Assembly (NCBI GenBank): GCA_030374765.1
Contig: JARGXX010000025.1
Coordinates: 806,001 to 870,000 of the forward strand
DNA: 64,000 nucleotides
Source of the DNA: Agarophyton chilense
Taxonomy: Eukaryota; Rhodophyta; Florideophyceae; Gracilariales; Gracilariaceae
Direction: 5' to 3'
The stretch's first letter is position 1. Every line of letters starts with the position of its first letter. Below the pieces are notes generated by a model. It worked only from the letters and a program-made list of their open reading frames with translations. It searched no databases and was not told the DNA's origin. Both the position numbers and the translations under genes were made by a program. Of the stretch, positions 21,901 to 33,000 are shown piece after piece.

Positions 21901-23277
21901 ATTTGACTCTAGCGTCAAACGTACACTATGACGACCGAAGAGCGACTCAATACCTTTGTCGGCCAAACACCCGGTTGAAACCAAGTTGTATCCCAGAGCG
22001 GGGGTCAGTAGGGCATCACTCAGACGTATGTTCGCATTGTCCAAAGGAATGATCACCTCTCCGCGTTGTTTAGATACAACAGATGTGTTATCGGCAAGCA
22101 TCACTGTCCTTTCGTCGCAAGGTTCAAGTGAACCGGGCACGAACGCACAAACAGAATGGAAGCAATGTACTGTCGCACCGCTGTCTGCGTAGGTACTCAG
22201 GTCATTCGGCGGAACTATAGTGGTCCTTTCCACAGTTGCACCAGCAATTTCGATTTTTCCAGACTTTCCAGAAGACTTGCTCGAGGCGCTTCTACCACTA
22301 CTGCCACCCATTCGCTTGGGTTGTGGCGACAGTTTATCGAGGATACTCCGCGGCAAGTGGTTGTCCGGGTTGTCCGGATTCATAAAGCAACGATCTTGTG
22401 TGTGTCCATCGCGATCACAGAAGTCGCAATGATGTCCATTGCTCGATCCAGAACGATCAAATGATGACGATCTCAAGGCGGCAGCAAGTGCACGAGCAGT
22501 AGACTCAATGTCGGAGTGACCATCAGACTCCTCATCTTCGTTGTTTGCACTACTGCGGGTACGATTAGTCGATTCAGAATGTCGACCAGATTTTTTCCTG
22601 CCCTTCTTCTTGCGACGTGAACTACGTCCAGACGGCCTTGCAGACACCTGTTTCGCGTTGTATTCATCTATGAGGGTCGTGGCCACGTAGTCCCATGTAA
22701 GCTCAGCGATATCCTTGGTTCGAAGAGCTGCAGCAGTAGACTCCAGTGTGCAATTGGGATCAATAGAAGCAAGTAACATGGGAGCTTTGTGCGACTCGGG
22801 TACTGCCGCATCCTTTCCCATGCGCTCTAACTGAGCAAATAACGCCGTGTACTGGTCCACATAGCCTGACATATTCTGACCATTGTATCCCATACGGAAT
22901 AGTTGAGTCTGCACAGCAATTCTGGATACAGTACGATTGGACGCATACCGTGCATCAAGTAATGCGAGCATGCGCGCCGGGTCGTCGTCGACATCCATGA
23001 CCACACGAAGTGGCGCATCACCCAAGGCGCATATTATGATTCCACATGCCTTCTCGCGCTTGGCGACAACTCGAGCGCTATCAATAGCGGTATCCGATGT
23101 TGCTTCAGTAGTTGCTGAATATCCAGAATCGGATTCCACAACGTTCCACACACCTTTAACACGGCATGCAGCACGAAGGCGATGGCGCCATAGGGCATAA
23201 TCATCACCACGCCTTCCATGAAAACGAGGGATTTTCATCCCGGTAGTACTTTCGGATTCCATTTCCGTGTCCGACAT
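18975..23277 (-). pseudogene. Copia A1 Gag-Pol polyprotein, one frameshift
   Basis: It is the same protein as the intact A2, A3 and A4 copies (see the A2 entry for domains) except for a frameshift. A run of eight A at 19701-19708 stands where the other copies have seven, so the frame shifts in the RT-RNase H connection, around residue 1192, and the first frame ends at 19684. The second frame (19628-18975) holds the rest of the connection and RNase H, including STGEAEY and SDNQCAIDW. Gag, protease, integrase and the YVDD of RT are intact. A further difference is Arg for Gln after the CCHC knuckle (HLPRS against HLPQS). A homopolymer read error could also explain the break. Confidence 0.93.
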
Positions 23278-24190
23278 ATTTCAGTCTGTTATCCACGAAG
23301 CAGATAGAACGGAACCAAACGAAATTAATTAGTAGAGGGAAGCAGAGTGAGGGACTCAATGCCTTGGGAAGTTTAAGAAAAGGGCCACGAGCAGTGATGA
23401 ATTCGTGGCCGAGCTTGCCCGAACGGAGTATCCCAACTCAAACGTTCGACAGCGAGGACGACAGCGGAGACTTTTGACGTAGCCTGCAACGCTCACCGAG
23501 ACGCGTCTCGTACGCGATCACAAGCGGAGCTCGGGTGCTCCCACGCTTGGAGTATACTCACGGGCAGTGGCAGAAGGCGTACCCGGAACAGACAAACTTC
23601 TCGACTTCGGGTTAAAACTTCTTGATTGAACCTACCGAGACTTGCTCGAGGTAGGCGGGCGCACTGGCGGGAGAAACTACCTCCGCTACCCTAAAGGATG
23701 ATCCCCTGGACCCTGGTTACTCTCTCCAGGTGAGGTACGCTTTGATTACCTACCGAACTCTGCGCACTTCAGAGTCCGGCGCTTTTAGTCCCTACGAGGC
23801 GTCCCAAGGAGGGGTGTCGTCAAGATACACTTCCCCCAGTTGACCCAAGCTAGCCTCTTGCGGGAAAGTAGCGCGGTCGTGCGGTGTAGTACGGTTGCTC
23901 CTACACTTCCAAGCCCAATTCATCGACCTCCGTACTCTACGGACGGAGAGCAGGATTTGGCAGACTTCCCGGTCTCGTGCCAAGGGGGTACTAACAAACG
24001 CGATATGTTTTCGCCACCAAGGAGGAAGTCCGCAGGGTACACGCCTGTCGCAAAACAAAATAACTTCTTGAATCCAGATGAGCGTTAGTCGTAGATCGCG
24101 CACCTGTCGCAGTAGGGAATCTTCTTGAATCCAAATAAATGTTAGTAGAGCGTGACGTCTGCGAAGAGTCGACGCTCTGGGCCCATAACC
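23278..24190 (-). promoter_or_regulatory. Copia A1 leader with primer-binding site
   Basis: This 913-base untranslated leader lies between the 5' LTR and the ATG. The site GGTTATGGGCCCAG (complement at 24177-24190) touches the LTR with no spacer. It carries the same conserved hairpin segment described for A2. Confidence 0.85.
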
Positions 24191-24864
24191 TCACAACGTG
24201 AGCGCAGGTTAGGTAAAGGAAAAGGAAGAAGAGGGGGAAAAGACGAGAAGAAGAGAAAAATAAAAGAAGAGAAACAAAGGAAGGTAGTCAGCCTTGACAA
24301 TTTACTTCGATCGTTGGCGACCGTCATTGAAAACTATATCTACCTCGCACGCAGTTCCGCCGCCGGTGCTGACCGTCGGCGGGTCACCCACGTCTCACAC
24401 CTTGCCACTGTGCGACGAGGAGTTGCGCGCCAAAACAATTTCAAACATGAAGCATATCAAATAAAAACTCAAAAAAATCATCCAAAGTGGTGCGCCAGTG
24501 CCAACCACCCCGCGCAGCCCAGATTCGGCTGTTACGGCCAAACCCCGTATCCAGCCCACATTCGCACATTCTCTCCAACTGCATAGCCCGTGCTCATTCA
24601 GCGCTCTCGTCCAATCAAATCGCTCCACTTGGGCCGAAGCCCCAACACGCCCCATTAGAACCAGACCACTTGTCCATACCACGTTGCATGAGGGCATTTG
24701 CAGTAGCCAATCAGATGGCCGTTTCACGTTGAGATTGAGATGAGGCGCATATGCGTTTTTCCGCGGAGGGTGCCCAAAAGTGCCCATGCTTAAATCCACT
24801 TTTTGTTTTCCACTATTTCCAACACTCCAAAGGGCTTGGGGGCACAGTCGACCAAACCTCAACA
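24191..24864 (-). repeat. Copia A1 5' LTR (674 bp)
   Basis: It matches the LTR at 18307-18980 in length and, by eye, in every base. The outer edge is followed by target duplication TCATT at 24865-24869. Confidence 0.97.
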
Positions 24865-25385
24865 TCATTGACAGCCGATGAAGGCGGCGTTACCTCACGG
24901 CCAGAGGCGGTGCATTATTTGCTGCGCAGTTACGCGACTTCAAACGCGATACGTCAGGCGATCCTGGACCTAAGGGATGTGACTAAAAAGCCTGAAGAGG
25001 GCAAAGATGAGTACAGCTCAAGGCTTAACAAAGCTTCAGTCCCCTGTGGAAACGTCCACTCGACGAAGGACAAGATTACCTTGTACATCGACGGGCTGGA
25101 CCCGAGCATCAAGTAGTTGGTAGCTCGATATCGAGAGAAGCATGGAAGAGTCTCCTTTTTGGAGTTAGTTCAGTTCGCGAAAGCTGAAGGAGACGCGGTC
25201 AGAGCGCGTGGTAGCCCCCGTCGTTCAGTGGCTTTTGGAACCTCAATGGGTAAGGAGAAGGTCTCCGCCAGAGCTAATCAGCGCAGCAAAATGCAACATC
25301 TGGAATCTCAAGTGGACCCGCGAGATTCGTCGTTGGCACCCAAAGAGAGTGACTCGCATGAGGAGGCGGTCCATTTAATGGAATA
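24865..25385 (+). pseudogene. Gypsy-2 gag, second part
   Basis: It begins with the repeated TCATT and continues the capsid frame from before A1 (YLLRSYATSNAIRQAILDLRD, shortened: YLLRSYAT, AILDLRD), matching gypsy-1 near 11200. A TAG at 25114-25116 interrupts the frame; the same frame then goes on (VARYREKHGRVSFLELVQFA, then a basic stretch) to GAATA at 25381-25385, where B1 is inserted. The region corresponds to the end of the capsid and the linker before the zinc knuckle. Confidence 0.85.
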
Positions 25386-26074
25386 TGTTGGCTGTTGACC
25401 CTGTGCTGTCACTGAAAAACAAAAGTGCAGGGGAGCATGGGCTGTTTTGGAGGGTGCCCCTGGAAAAGCGCATATGCGTGTCAGTCGGATCTCAACGTGA
25501 ACTCGGGCTGTGATTGGCTACTGCAAATGTGCACATGCAATGTGGTGTGTACAAGTGGTATGGCACTATTGGGTTTGTCTGTGGTACACGTGTGTACGTG
25601 GTCTACTTGTACTACTGTGCACGCTGTTCAATATGTCCAGCTGGTGTACTATGAACACATCTCACAAGGTGTAACGAATGTACTTGGAAAAGAGACGTGA
25701 CATGTGTATTACAGGAGACTTGGTGTACTGTGCTGGAACGTGAATGTGTATGGAGGCGGATTGCAAGTAGTGTGTGCTGGCATATTGAATTTGTGCACAC
25801 GTCAGTGTAATTATGGGCTGTGCACTGTATATTGCCTTGTTGTGCGCTGCAATGAACATTGACTAGGGTTAATGTCATGCTTGAATATGATTGGTAGTAT
25901 TGAGTGTCCCTGCTTTGTAGTCTAGGGTTTACTTTGAGTTGGGAGTCTAGACAGCTGACGTTTTGAAGTAGTATATAAGTGAAAGTTTGAGCGCCTCCAA
26001 GTAAATCCAAGCCAGAGCTGGCGAACTTCCTTTTCATTCCCTCAACCTTTCCTTCAGCATTTCCCTTTCCATCA
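25386..26074 (+). repeat. Copia B1 5' LTR (689 bp)
   Basis: It begins TGTTGGCTG and ends TTTCCATCA, the canonical TG...CA form. It contains the palindrome CGCATATGCG (25469-25478), the 19-base block TGATTGGCTACTGCAAATG (25511-25529) shared with family A, and a TATA box. Confidence 0.96.
25972..25979 (+). promoter_or_regulatory. TATA box in copia B1 5' LTR
   Basis: TATATAAG lies about 100 bases before the LTR end. TCATTCC at 26034-26040, followed by CAACCTTTCC, resembles the oomycete initiator and flanking element and may mark the start of transcription, though the spacing from TATA (about 55 bases) is longer than usual. Confidence 0.6.
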
Positions 26075-27260
26075 GGTTATGGGCCCAGCCCCGCTGACCT
26101 CTGCCGTCTAGTTCGTCTCTCGCCGCTCTCCCGCACCGCCGTTCACCCGTTTCGCTGTTCTATTCTCTTCGTTTCCGCCGTAGTAGCCGTTTCGTCGGGT
26201 GTGTGACCGTATCGTGGGTTGGTGTTGGTATTTTCTTTCGGTCTTGCGGTACTCCCTGAGGGCGTTGTGGTGGTAGTGGTTGGACGTTATTATCGTGATT
26301 GTGTTTGGGTGCTCGTTGTTGCCCGTGTTTGTCGATCGCTATCCGTTTCGTTTGGTCTCCCTCTCTTTCGTTGTTTTGTGGATCCCTGCGTCGTGTTGCA
26401 GGTTCTGATCTGAGAGGTTGAGGACCGTGTTTGTTGAAGTCTGGGCCTGGAGTTCTTGGCTCAGCGTTCGTGTGTGTTTGTGTGTTTGGTCTGCATCTTT
26501 GCCTGTGCGACGAGCGGTTGATCCGAGGTACTTTGGGTGATTCCTTGTACTCGGGGACGTTAGCCTGGCGGCTTGAACCAAAGCAGGTGTACTGTCAAGC
26601 GGGTTCCCCACTGGTCCTTTTAGGGCGGATAACAGTGACGGTCGAAAGATCTGGTTGAACTTTGCGGGTGCATTTGTGGACGGGGTGCCGTGGCGCACTG
26701 CAATTGGGTGGTTGTTTGACTTTGTGTGTGAGCCCGACCTTTGTGGTTGGGCACTTGGACTGTTGTGAACAGCATCCATAAGGAGCTTTTGATCCGCAGT
26801 ACGCGGGGAGGCGACGTTTCGAAGGCTGACCTCCTTTCCAGGATCAGGCCGCGTGCGATCTTCATTGATTGCTTGTTAGAAGCGTATCTTGGTGTTGAAG
26901 TAGCTTCGGTTTCGAGGTCGCGCTAGTTCTTGAAAGAGGCCAGAGAGGGTCAACTTGGTGAAGGCATATCTTCGGTCATTAACCATCCTCTGGAAGCCTC
27001 GTAAGGAGCAACGCGCCTTCTCCTTGTGACGTGGGAGGAGGTAGACTGCAGAAAACCGTTATCTACCCAGAAGAGCTCTGGGGGCCAGGGGTCCGACCTT
27101 TAGGGACGCGGGTATAGGAAGCCCTGCCAGTGCGCCCGCAGACTATTGTCTGTTCAATCTTGAAGAATTATTTGTTGTTTGTTGTTTTTACTTTGTTGTT
27201 GTTCACTCGTCTGTTGCTGTCAAGTCATCTCTCTCGGCCTCTTGTGACACTTTGCACAAC
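26075..27260 (+). promoter_or_regulatory. Copia B1 leader with primer-binding site
   Basis: GGTTATGGGCCCAG at 26075-26088 touches the LTR. It is complementary to the anticodon-loop region of eukaryotic initiator tRNA-Met, as in the half-tRNA primer of Drosophila copia. The leader is about 1.2 kb, GT-rich, and has no credible gene. At 27085-27159 it contains the segment CCAGGGG...CCTTTAGGG...GCCAGTGCGCCCGC, a hairpin (CAGAC-TATT-GTCTG) and TTCAATC, matching the A-family leader in order and spacing. Confidence 0.75.
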
Positions 27261-28432
27261 ATGGATTCGTTCAGTGGGGTGAAAATCGAAAAGCTGGTTG
27301 AGGATAACTTCCACGTATGGAAGCAGAAGATTGAGCTGCTGCTTGCACTCAAGGACCTCGACGGCCACCTCGACTCTGTTAGACCCACTGACGAAGATGA
27401 GCTGTCGACTTGGAAAAAGAAAGATGCCAAGGCCAGAGCTATTATTGGTCTCACACTCAGTGATGAGCATTTAGATCATGTGCGGGACGCCGACAACGCT
27501 GCCGATATGTGGAAAGCCATTTGCGATGTGTTCCAACGCAAGACTCTGCTCAACAAAATCAACGCCCGACGGTCCTTCTACTCTGCCAAGATGCGTGATG
27601 ATGAGAAAATGCTACAGTTCATCAACCGTGTACGTCATCTGGCATCGGACCTGAAGTGTATGGACGTTGTTGTTGAGGAGGAGGACATCGCTATGGCCAT
27701 CCTATGCGGACTTCCGGAAAGATTCGACCACCTCATCGTCGCAATTGATACCACGATTGGCGATCGTCAACTCACTCTAGAGTTTGTGAAGAGTCGTCTG
27801 CTGCAAGAAGAGCAGCGAATGAACGATCGTGCCAAGGAGGAGCCTGGTGGAAGTGAGGCAGCTTTGGTTGGCAGGCAGTCGCGATGGAAGAACATCGAGT
27901 GTCATTATTGTCATAAGAAGGGTCATATCCAGAGGAACTGTTTCAAGAAGCAACGTGATGGGGCTAACATGAATCAGGTCGGTGCTGCTCACCCAACTGT
28001 CAATACTGAGCTCAGCGATGAGCGAGGTACGGGTGGCAACGACTCTGACTTTGTATGTCTCATTGCTACTGGCTCTGATAAAGCCACGAACAGTGACTGG
28101 ATTGTTGACTCTGGTGCTACTGCCCACATGACTTTTGACGAATCCATGTTCCAAACATATGATAGTAAGGTGTCTTCTGGCGTTAGCATCGGTAATGATT
28201 CCAAACTAGAGTCTGTTGCTCACGGTAGTGTGGAGCTTGATCTGATTGTGGAAGGGTCCAAACGAAAGTGCCAGCTGAAGCAAGTTGTTCATGTACCGAA
28301 TTTAAGGTACCATTTGCTTTCTGTATCGGCGATTTGTGATCTGGGGTGCAAAGTAGTGTTTGAAAAAGAGAAGGTATGTGTATACAAGGGGTCAAAAGTG
28401 GTTGCCTTGGGGCGCCACGTCAAAGGCCTATA
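27261..28432 (+). CDS. Copia B1 polyprotein, Gag and protease part
   Basis: The ATG at 27261 (MDSFSGVKIEKL) is the natural start; the frame is open only nine bases further upstream. Residues 1-200 are the copia-type Gag (UBN2-like) with the WKAICDVF and MAILCGLP segments. The CCHC knuckle CHYCHKKGHIQRNC lies at 214-227. The aspartic protease follows, with IVDSGATAHM (catalytic Asp 283) and a VPNLRYHLLSVSAI segment near 360. At codon 391 the A2-A3 tandem interrupts the frame; the open frame seen past 28432 is LTR sequence. Removing the insert and one CTATA copy restores phase with 40878-43731, giving 1341 codons in all. Confidence 0.95.
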
Positions 28433-29106
28433 TGTTGAGGTTTGGTCGACTGTGCCCCCAAGCCCTTTGGAGTGTTGGAAATAGTGGAAAACAAAAAGTG
28501 GATTTAAGCATGGGCACTTTTGGGCACCCTCCGCGGAAAAACGCATATGCGCCTCATCTCAATCTCAACGTGAAACGGCCATCTGATTGGCTACTGCAAA
28601 TGCCCTCATGCAACGTGGTATGGACAAGTGGTCTGGTTCTAATGGGGCGTGTTGGGGCTTCGGCCCAAGTGGAGCGATTTGATTGGACGAGAGCGCTGAA
28701 TGAGCACGGGCTATGCAGTTGGAGAGAATGTGCGAATGTGGGCTGGATACGGGGTTTGGCCGTAACAGCCGAATCTGGGCTGCGCGGGGTGGTTGGCACT
28801 GGCGCACCACTTTGGATGATTTTTTTGAGTTTTTATTTGATATGCTTCATGTTTGAAATTGTTTTGGCGCGCAACTCCTCGTCGCACAGTGGCAAGGTGT
28901 GAGACGTGGGTGACCCGCCGACGGTCAGCACCGGCGGCGGAACTGCGTGCGAGGTAGATATAGTTTTCAATGACGGTCGCCAACGATCGAAGTAAATTGT
29001 CAAGGCTGACTACCTTCCTTTGTTTCTCTTCTTTTATTTTTCTCTTCTTCTCGTCTTTTCCCCCTCTTCTTCCTTTTCCTTTACCTAACCTGCGCTCACG
29101 TTGTGA
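28433..29106 (+). repeat. Copia A2 5' LTR (674 bp)
   Basis: It begins TGTTGAGG and ends CGTTGTGA, so the ends are TG...GA. It holds CGCATATGCG (28542-28551) and TGATTGGCTACTGCAAATG (28584-28602), both shared with family B. Further on come a GC-rich inverted repeat (CCGCCG...CGGCGG) and a long pyrimidine tract before the end. Confidence 0.97.
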
Positions 29107-30019
29107 GGTTATGGGCCCAGAGCGTCGACTCTTCGCAGACGTCACGCTCTACTAACATTTATTTGGATTCAAGAAGATTCCCTACTGCGACAGGTGCGCG
29201 ATCTACGACTAACGCTCATCTGGATTCAAGAAGTTATTTTGTTTTGCGACAGGCGTGTACCCTGCGGACTTCCTCCTTGGTGGCGAAAACATATCGCGTT
29301 TGTTAGTACCCCCTTGGCACGAGACCGGGAAGTCTGCCAAATCCTGCTCTCCGTCCGTAGAGTACGGAGGTCGATGAATTGGGCTTGGAAGTGTAGGAGC
29401 AACCGTACTACACCGCACGACCGCGCTACTTTCCCGCAAGAGGCTAGCTTGGGTCAACTGGGGGAAGTGTATCTTGACGACACCCCTCCTTGGGACGCCT
29501 CGTAGGGACTAAAAGCGCCGGACTCTGAAGTGCGCAGAGTTCGGTAGGTAATCAAAGCGTACCTCACCTGGAGAGAGTAACCAGGGTCCAGGGGATCATC
29601 CTTTAGGGTAGCGGAGGTAGTTTCTCCCGCCAGTGCGCCCGCCTACCTCGAGCAAGTCTCGGTAGGTTCAATCAAGAAGTTTCAACCCGAAGTCGAGAAG
29701 TTTGTCTGTTCCGGGTACGCCTTCTGCCACTGCCCGTGAGTATACTCCAAGCGTGGGAGCACCCGAGCTCCGCTTGTGATCGCGTACGAGACGCGTCTCG
29801 GTGAGCGTTGCAGGCTACGTCAAAAGTCTCCGCTGTCGTCCTCGCTGTCGAACGTTTGAGTTGGGATACTCCGTTCGGGCAAGCTCGGCCACGAATTCAT
29901 CACTGCTCGTGGCCCTTTTCTTAAACTTCCCAAGGCATTGAGTCCCTCACTCTGCTTCCCTCTACTAATTAATTTCGTTTGGTTCCGTTCTATCTGCTTC
30001 GTGGATAACAGACTGAAAT
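29107..30019 (+). promoter_or_regulatory. Copia A2 leader: primer site, repeats, conserved hairpins
   Basis: The primer-binding site GGTTATGGGCCCAG is at 29107-29120, directly after the LTR. Two diverged direct repeats follow (about 29151-29200 and 29208-29260; shared core TGGATTCAAGAAG then GCGACAGG). At 29588-29673 lies the segment shared with the B leader: CCAGGGG, CCTTTAGGG, a hairpin, GCCAGTGCGCCCGC, a second hairpin (CCTACC...GGTAGG) and TTCAATC. The leader ends at the ATG at 30020. Confidence 0.8.
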
Positions 30020-33000
30020 ATGTCGGACACGGAAATGGAATCCGAAAGTACTACCGGGATGAAAATCCCTCGTTTTCATGGAAGGCGTGGTGATGATTAT
30101 GCCCTATGGCGCCATCGCCTTCGTGCTGCATGCCGTGTTAAAGGTGTGTGGAACGTTGTGGAATCCGATTCTGGATATTCAGCAACTACTGAAGCAACAT
30201 CGGATACCGCTATTGATAGCGCTCGAGTTGTCGCCAAGCGCGAGAAGGCATGTGGAATCATAATATGCGCCTTGGGTGATGCGCCACTTCGTGTGGTCAT
30301 GGATGTCGACGACGACCCGGCGCGCATGCTCGCATTACTTGATGCACGGTATGCGTCCAATCGTACTGTATCCAGAATTGCTGTGCAGACTCAACTATTC
30401 CGTATGGGATACAATGGTCAGAATATGTCAGGCTATGTGGACCAGTACACGGCGTTATTTGCTCAGTTAGAGCGCATGGGAAAGGATGCGGCAGTACCCG
30501 AGTCGCACAAAGCTCCCATGTTACTTGCTTCTATTGATCCCAATTGCACACTGGAGTCTACTGCTGCAGCTCTTCGAACCAAGGATATCGCTGAGCTTAC
30601 ATGGGACTACGTGGCCACGACCCTCATAGATGAATACAACGCGAAACAGGTGTCTGCAAGGCCGTCTGGACGTAGTTCACGTCGCAAGAAGAAGGGCAGG
30701 AAAAAATCTGGTCGACATTCTGAATCGACTAATCGTACCCGCAGTAGTGCAAACAACGAAGATGAGGAGTCTGATGGTCACTCCGACATTGAGTCTACTG
30801 CTCGTGCACTTGCTGCCGCCTTGAGATCGTCATCATTTGATCGTTCTGGATCGAGCAATGGACATCATTGCGACTTCTGTGATCGCGATGGACACACACA
30901 AGATCGTTGCTTTATGAATCCGGACAACCCGGACAACCACTTGCCGCAGAGTATCCTCGATAAACTGTCGCCACAACCCAAGCGAATGGGTGGCAGTAGT
31001 GGTAGAAGCGCCTCGAGCAAGTCTTCTGGAAAGTCTGGAAAAATCGAAATTGCTGGTGCAACTGTGGAAAGGACCACTATAGTTCCGCCGAATGACCTGA
31101 GTACCTACGCAGACAGCGGTGCGACAGTACATTGCTTCCATTCTGTTTGTGCGTTCGTGCCCGGTTCACTTGAACCTTGCGACGAAAGGACAGTGATGCT
31201 TGCCGATAACACATCTGTTGTATCTAAACAACGCGGAGAGGTGATCATTCCTTTGGACAATGCGAACATACGTCTGAGTGATGCCCTACTGACCCCCGCT
31301 CTGGGATACAACTTGGTTTCAACCGGGTGTTTGGCCGACAAAGGTATTGAGTCGCTCTTCGGTCGTCATAGTGTACGTTTGACGCTAGAGTCAAATGGTT
31401 TTGAGGTGGGCATTGGTGATCGTGACAAGGTATCTCGCATGTACACACTGCCTCAACCTTTAGGGCATGCTGGCGTGGAACTTGCGCTTTCGACAAAGTC
31501 TACGGAGACTCAACTGTGGCACCGACGACTGGCTCACATCAACCAACGTGATCTGCAACATGTACACAAGTACGCAGATGGAGTGCCGCACTTGTGTGAC
31601 ATGGAGGAGGTATGCCGAGCATGTCGACTTGGCAAGGCTCATAAGCTTCCGTTCCCAGGTCACTTTGAACATGCATCCGCGGTTGGTGACATTGTGCACT
31701 CGGATATTGTAGGTCCTCTGGAAAAGTCTTTTCCGGAAAAGTTTCAATATGCATGTACATTCCTCGATGATCACTCACGGTATGTGTTCCTAGGTCTGGT
31801 GATCCATCGCAGTGCTCTTAGTGATGTGTTTGTGGGTATTGCGGCAAAGTTTAAGCAGCTTGGAGGAGTGCATATCAAAAGTTTGCACTCGGACGGTGCA
31901 GAAGAATATATTGCCCTGCAAGAGAACTGGGCAGCAGAACATGGCCTCACTTCTTTCTCTGCTCCATACACCCCCGAACACAACGCTATAGCTGAGCGCA
32001 TCAATCGTACCATGGTGGAAGCTGCTCGATCGTTGCTGATCCAAGCCGATCTACCAGAATGTTTGTGGCCATATGCGCTGAAACATGTTATCTTTGTGCG
32101 TAATCGAGTGCAACATTCTACTGTTAACAACAGTCCCTACTTTCTGGTAACTGGAAATAAACCTTTGTTGAAGCACGTGCGTGTGTTTGGATGCACTGCA
32201 TTCGTGCTAAGGACTCCGCGTGGACCCAAGTTCGAGTCTCGTGCACTTGAGGGAGTGTACTTGGAGACTCTTGAGCATGGTGTGTACAAGGTACTCGTCG
32301 TTGATAATGATGGTACTCCGCGTATTATTGAGTCACGACATGTTACTTTTGATGAATCCAAGTTCCCTGGCGCATCATCTCTTGCCAACTACATGGATGA
32401 TGAAAGTGCGTCAGATGCTGACTATAGCTCTGATATGGGATTATGTGATAGCATTGATGACGAATCGGATACCTTCTCCGTGGATAATGTTGAGGAGGAG
32501 GTGGTTCATGACGGATCCTCGCACCTGATTCCAACACTCAGGCAGTCGGAGTCAGACTCCGGCAGCAATGAAGACGATGCACAGGATTCCGAAAGTGATG
32601 ACGAAAGTGCTGCTGATGACCTTGATACATCTGCCAACGCTGATACGGAACCACGCTACCCGCGGCGCACGCGCCGTCAACCTCTGAGGTGGTTCATGGC
32701 AGGGTCTGCTCACTGTACATCGCAAGTCAAAGTCACTACTAGTGATGAGCCCTCACTCAAGGAGGCAATGTCCGCCAGTGCGGAGGAGCGTACCATGTGG
32801 CAAGCAGCCGTCGATGAAGAGTTTTCATCATTGGAGTCGAAGCAAACTTGGAAACCTGATGACTCTCCTGCTTCACAACCACTACCAACTCACGTCATAC
32901 TGAAGGTAAAGCGCAATGCTGATGGGTCAGTTGAACGTTTTAAGGCTCGTGTTGTAGCCGGTGGAAACCACCAAACATATGGTCAGGACTACATGGAGAC

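Larger units (their letters stand above)
18307..24864 (-). mobile_element. Copia A1: full-length element with one frameshift
   Basis: A full minus-strand Ty1/copia element: LTRs at 18307-18980 and 24191-24864, leader 23278-24190, polyprotein 23277 down to 18975. TCATT flanks it on both sides (18302-18306 and 24865-24869). The two LTRs look identical by eye, so the insertion is recent. It lies inside the gag gene of gypsy-2. Confidence 0.97.

Noticed and set aside
20000-22500. Many 80-120 codon frames antisense to the copia A polyprotein
   Set aside because: They repeat in every A copy only because the sense gene is repeated, and they show no motif of their own. They are codon-structure shadows.
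26219-26658. Short frames in the B1 leader as a possible env-like or accessory gene
   Set aside because: They are brief, GT-biased and lack motifs; conservation in the leader is concentrated in the hairpin segment at 27085-27159.
28711-29145. 144-codon Lys/Arg-rich frame antisense in the A LTR
   Set aside because: It arises from the purine complement of the pyrimidine tract at the LTR end; low complexity and cut short in A-prime.
29661-29673. GGTTCAATC in the A leader as a tRNA B box or T-arm
   Set aside because: The bases on the two sides of TTCAATC do not pair as a T-stem, and no acceptor or anticodon arm is present.
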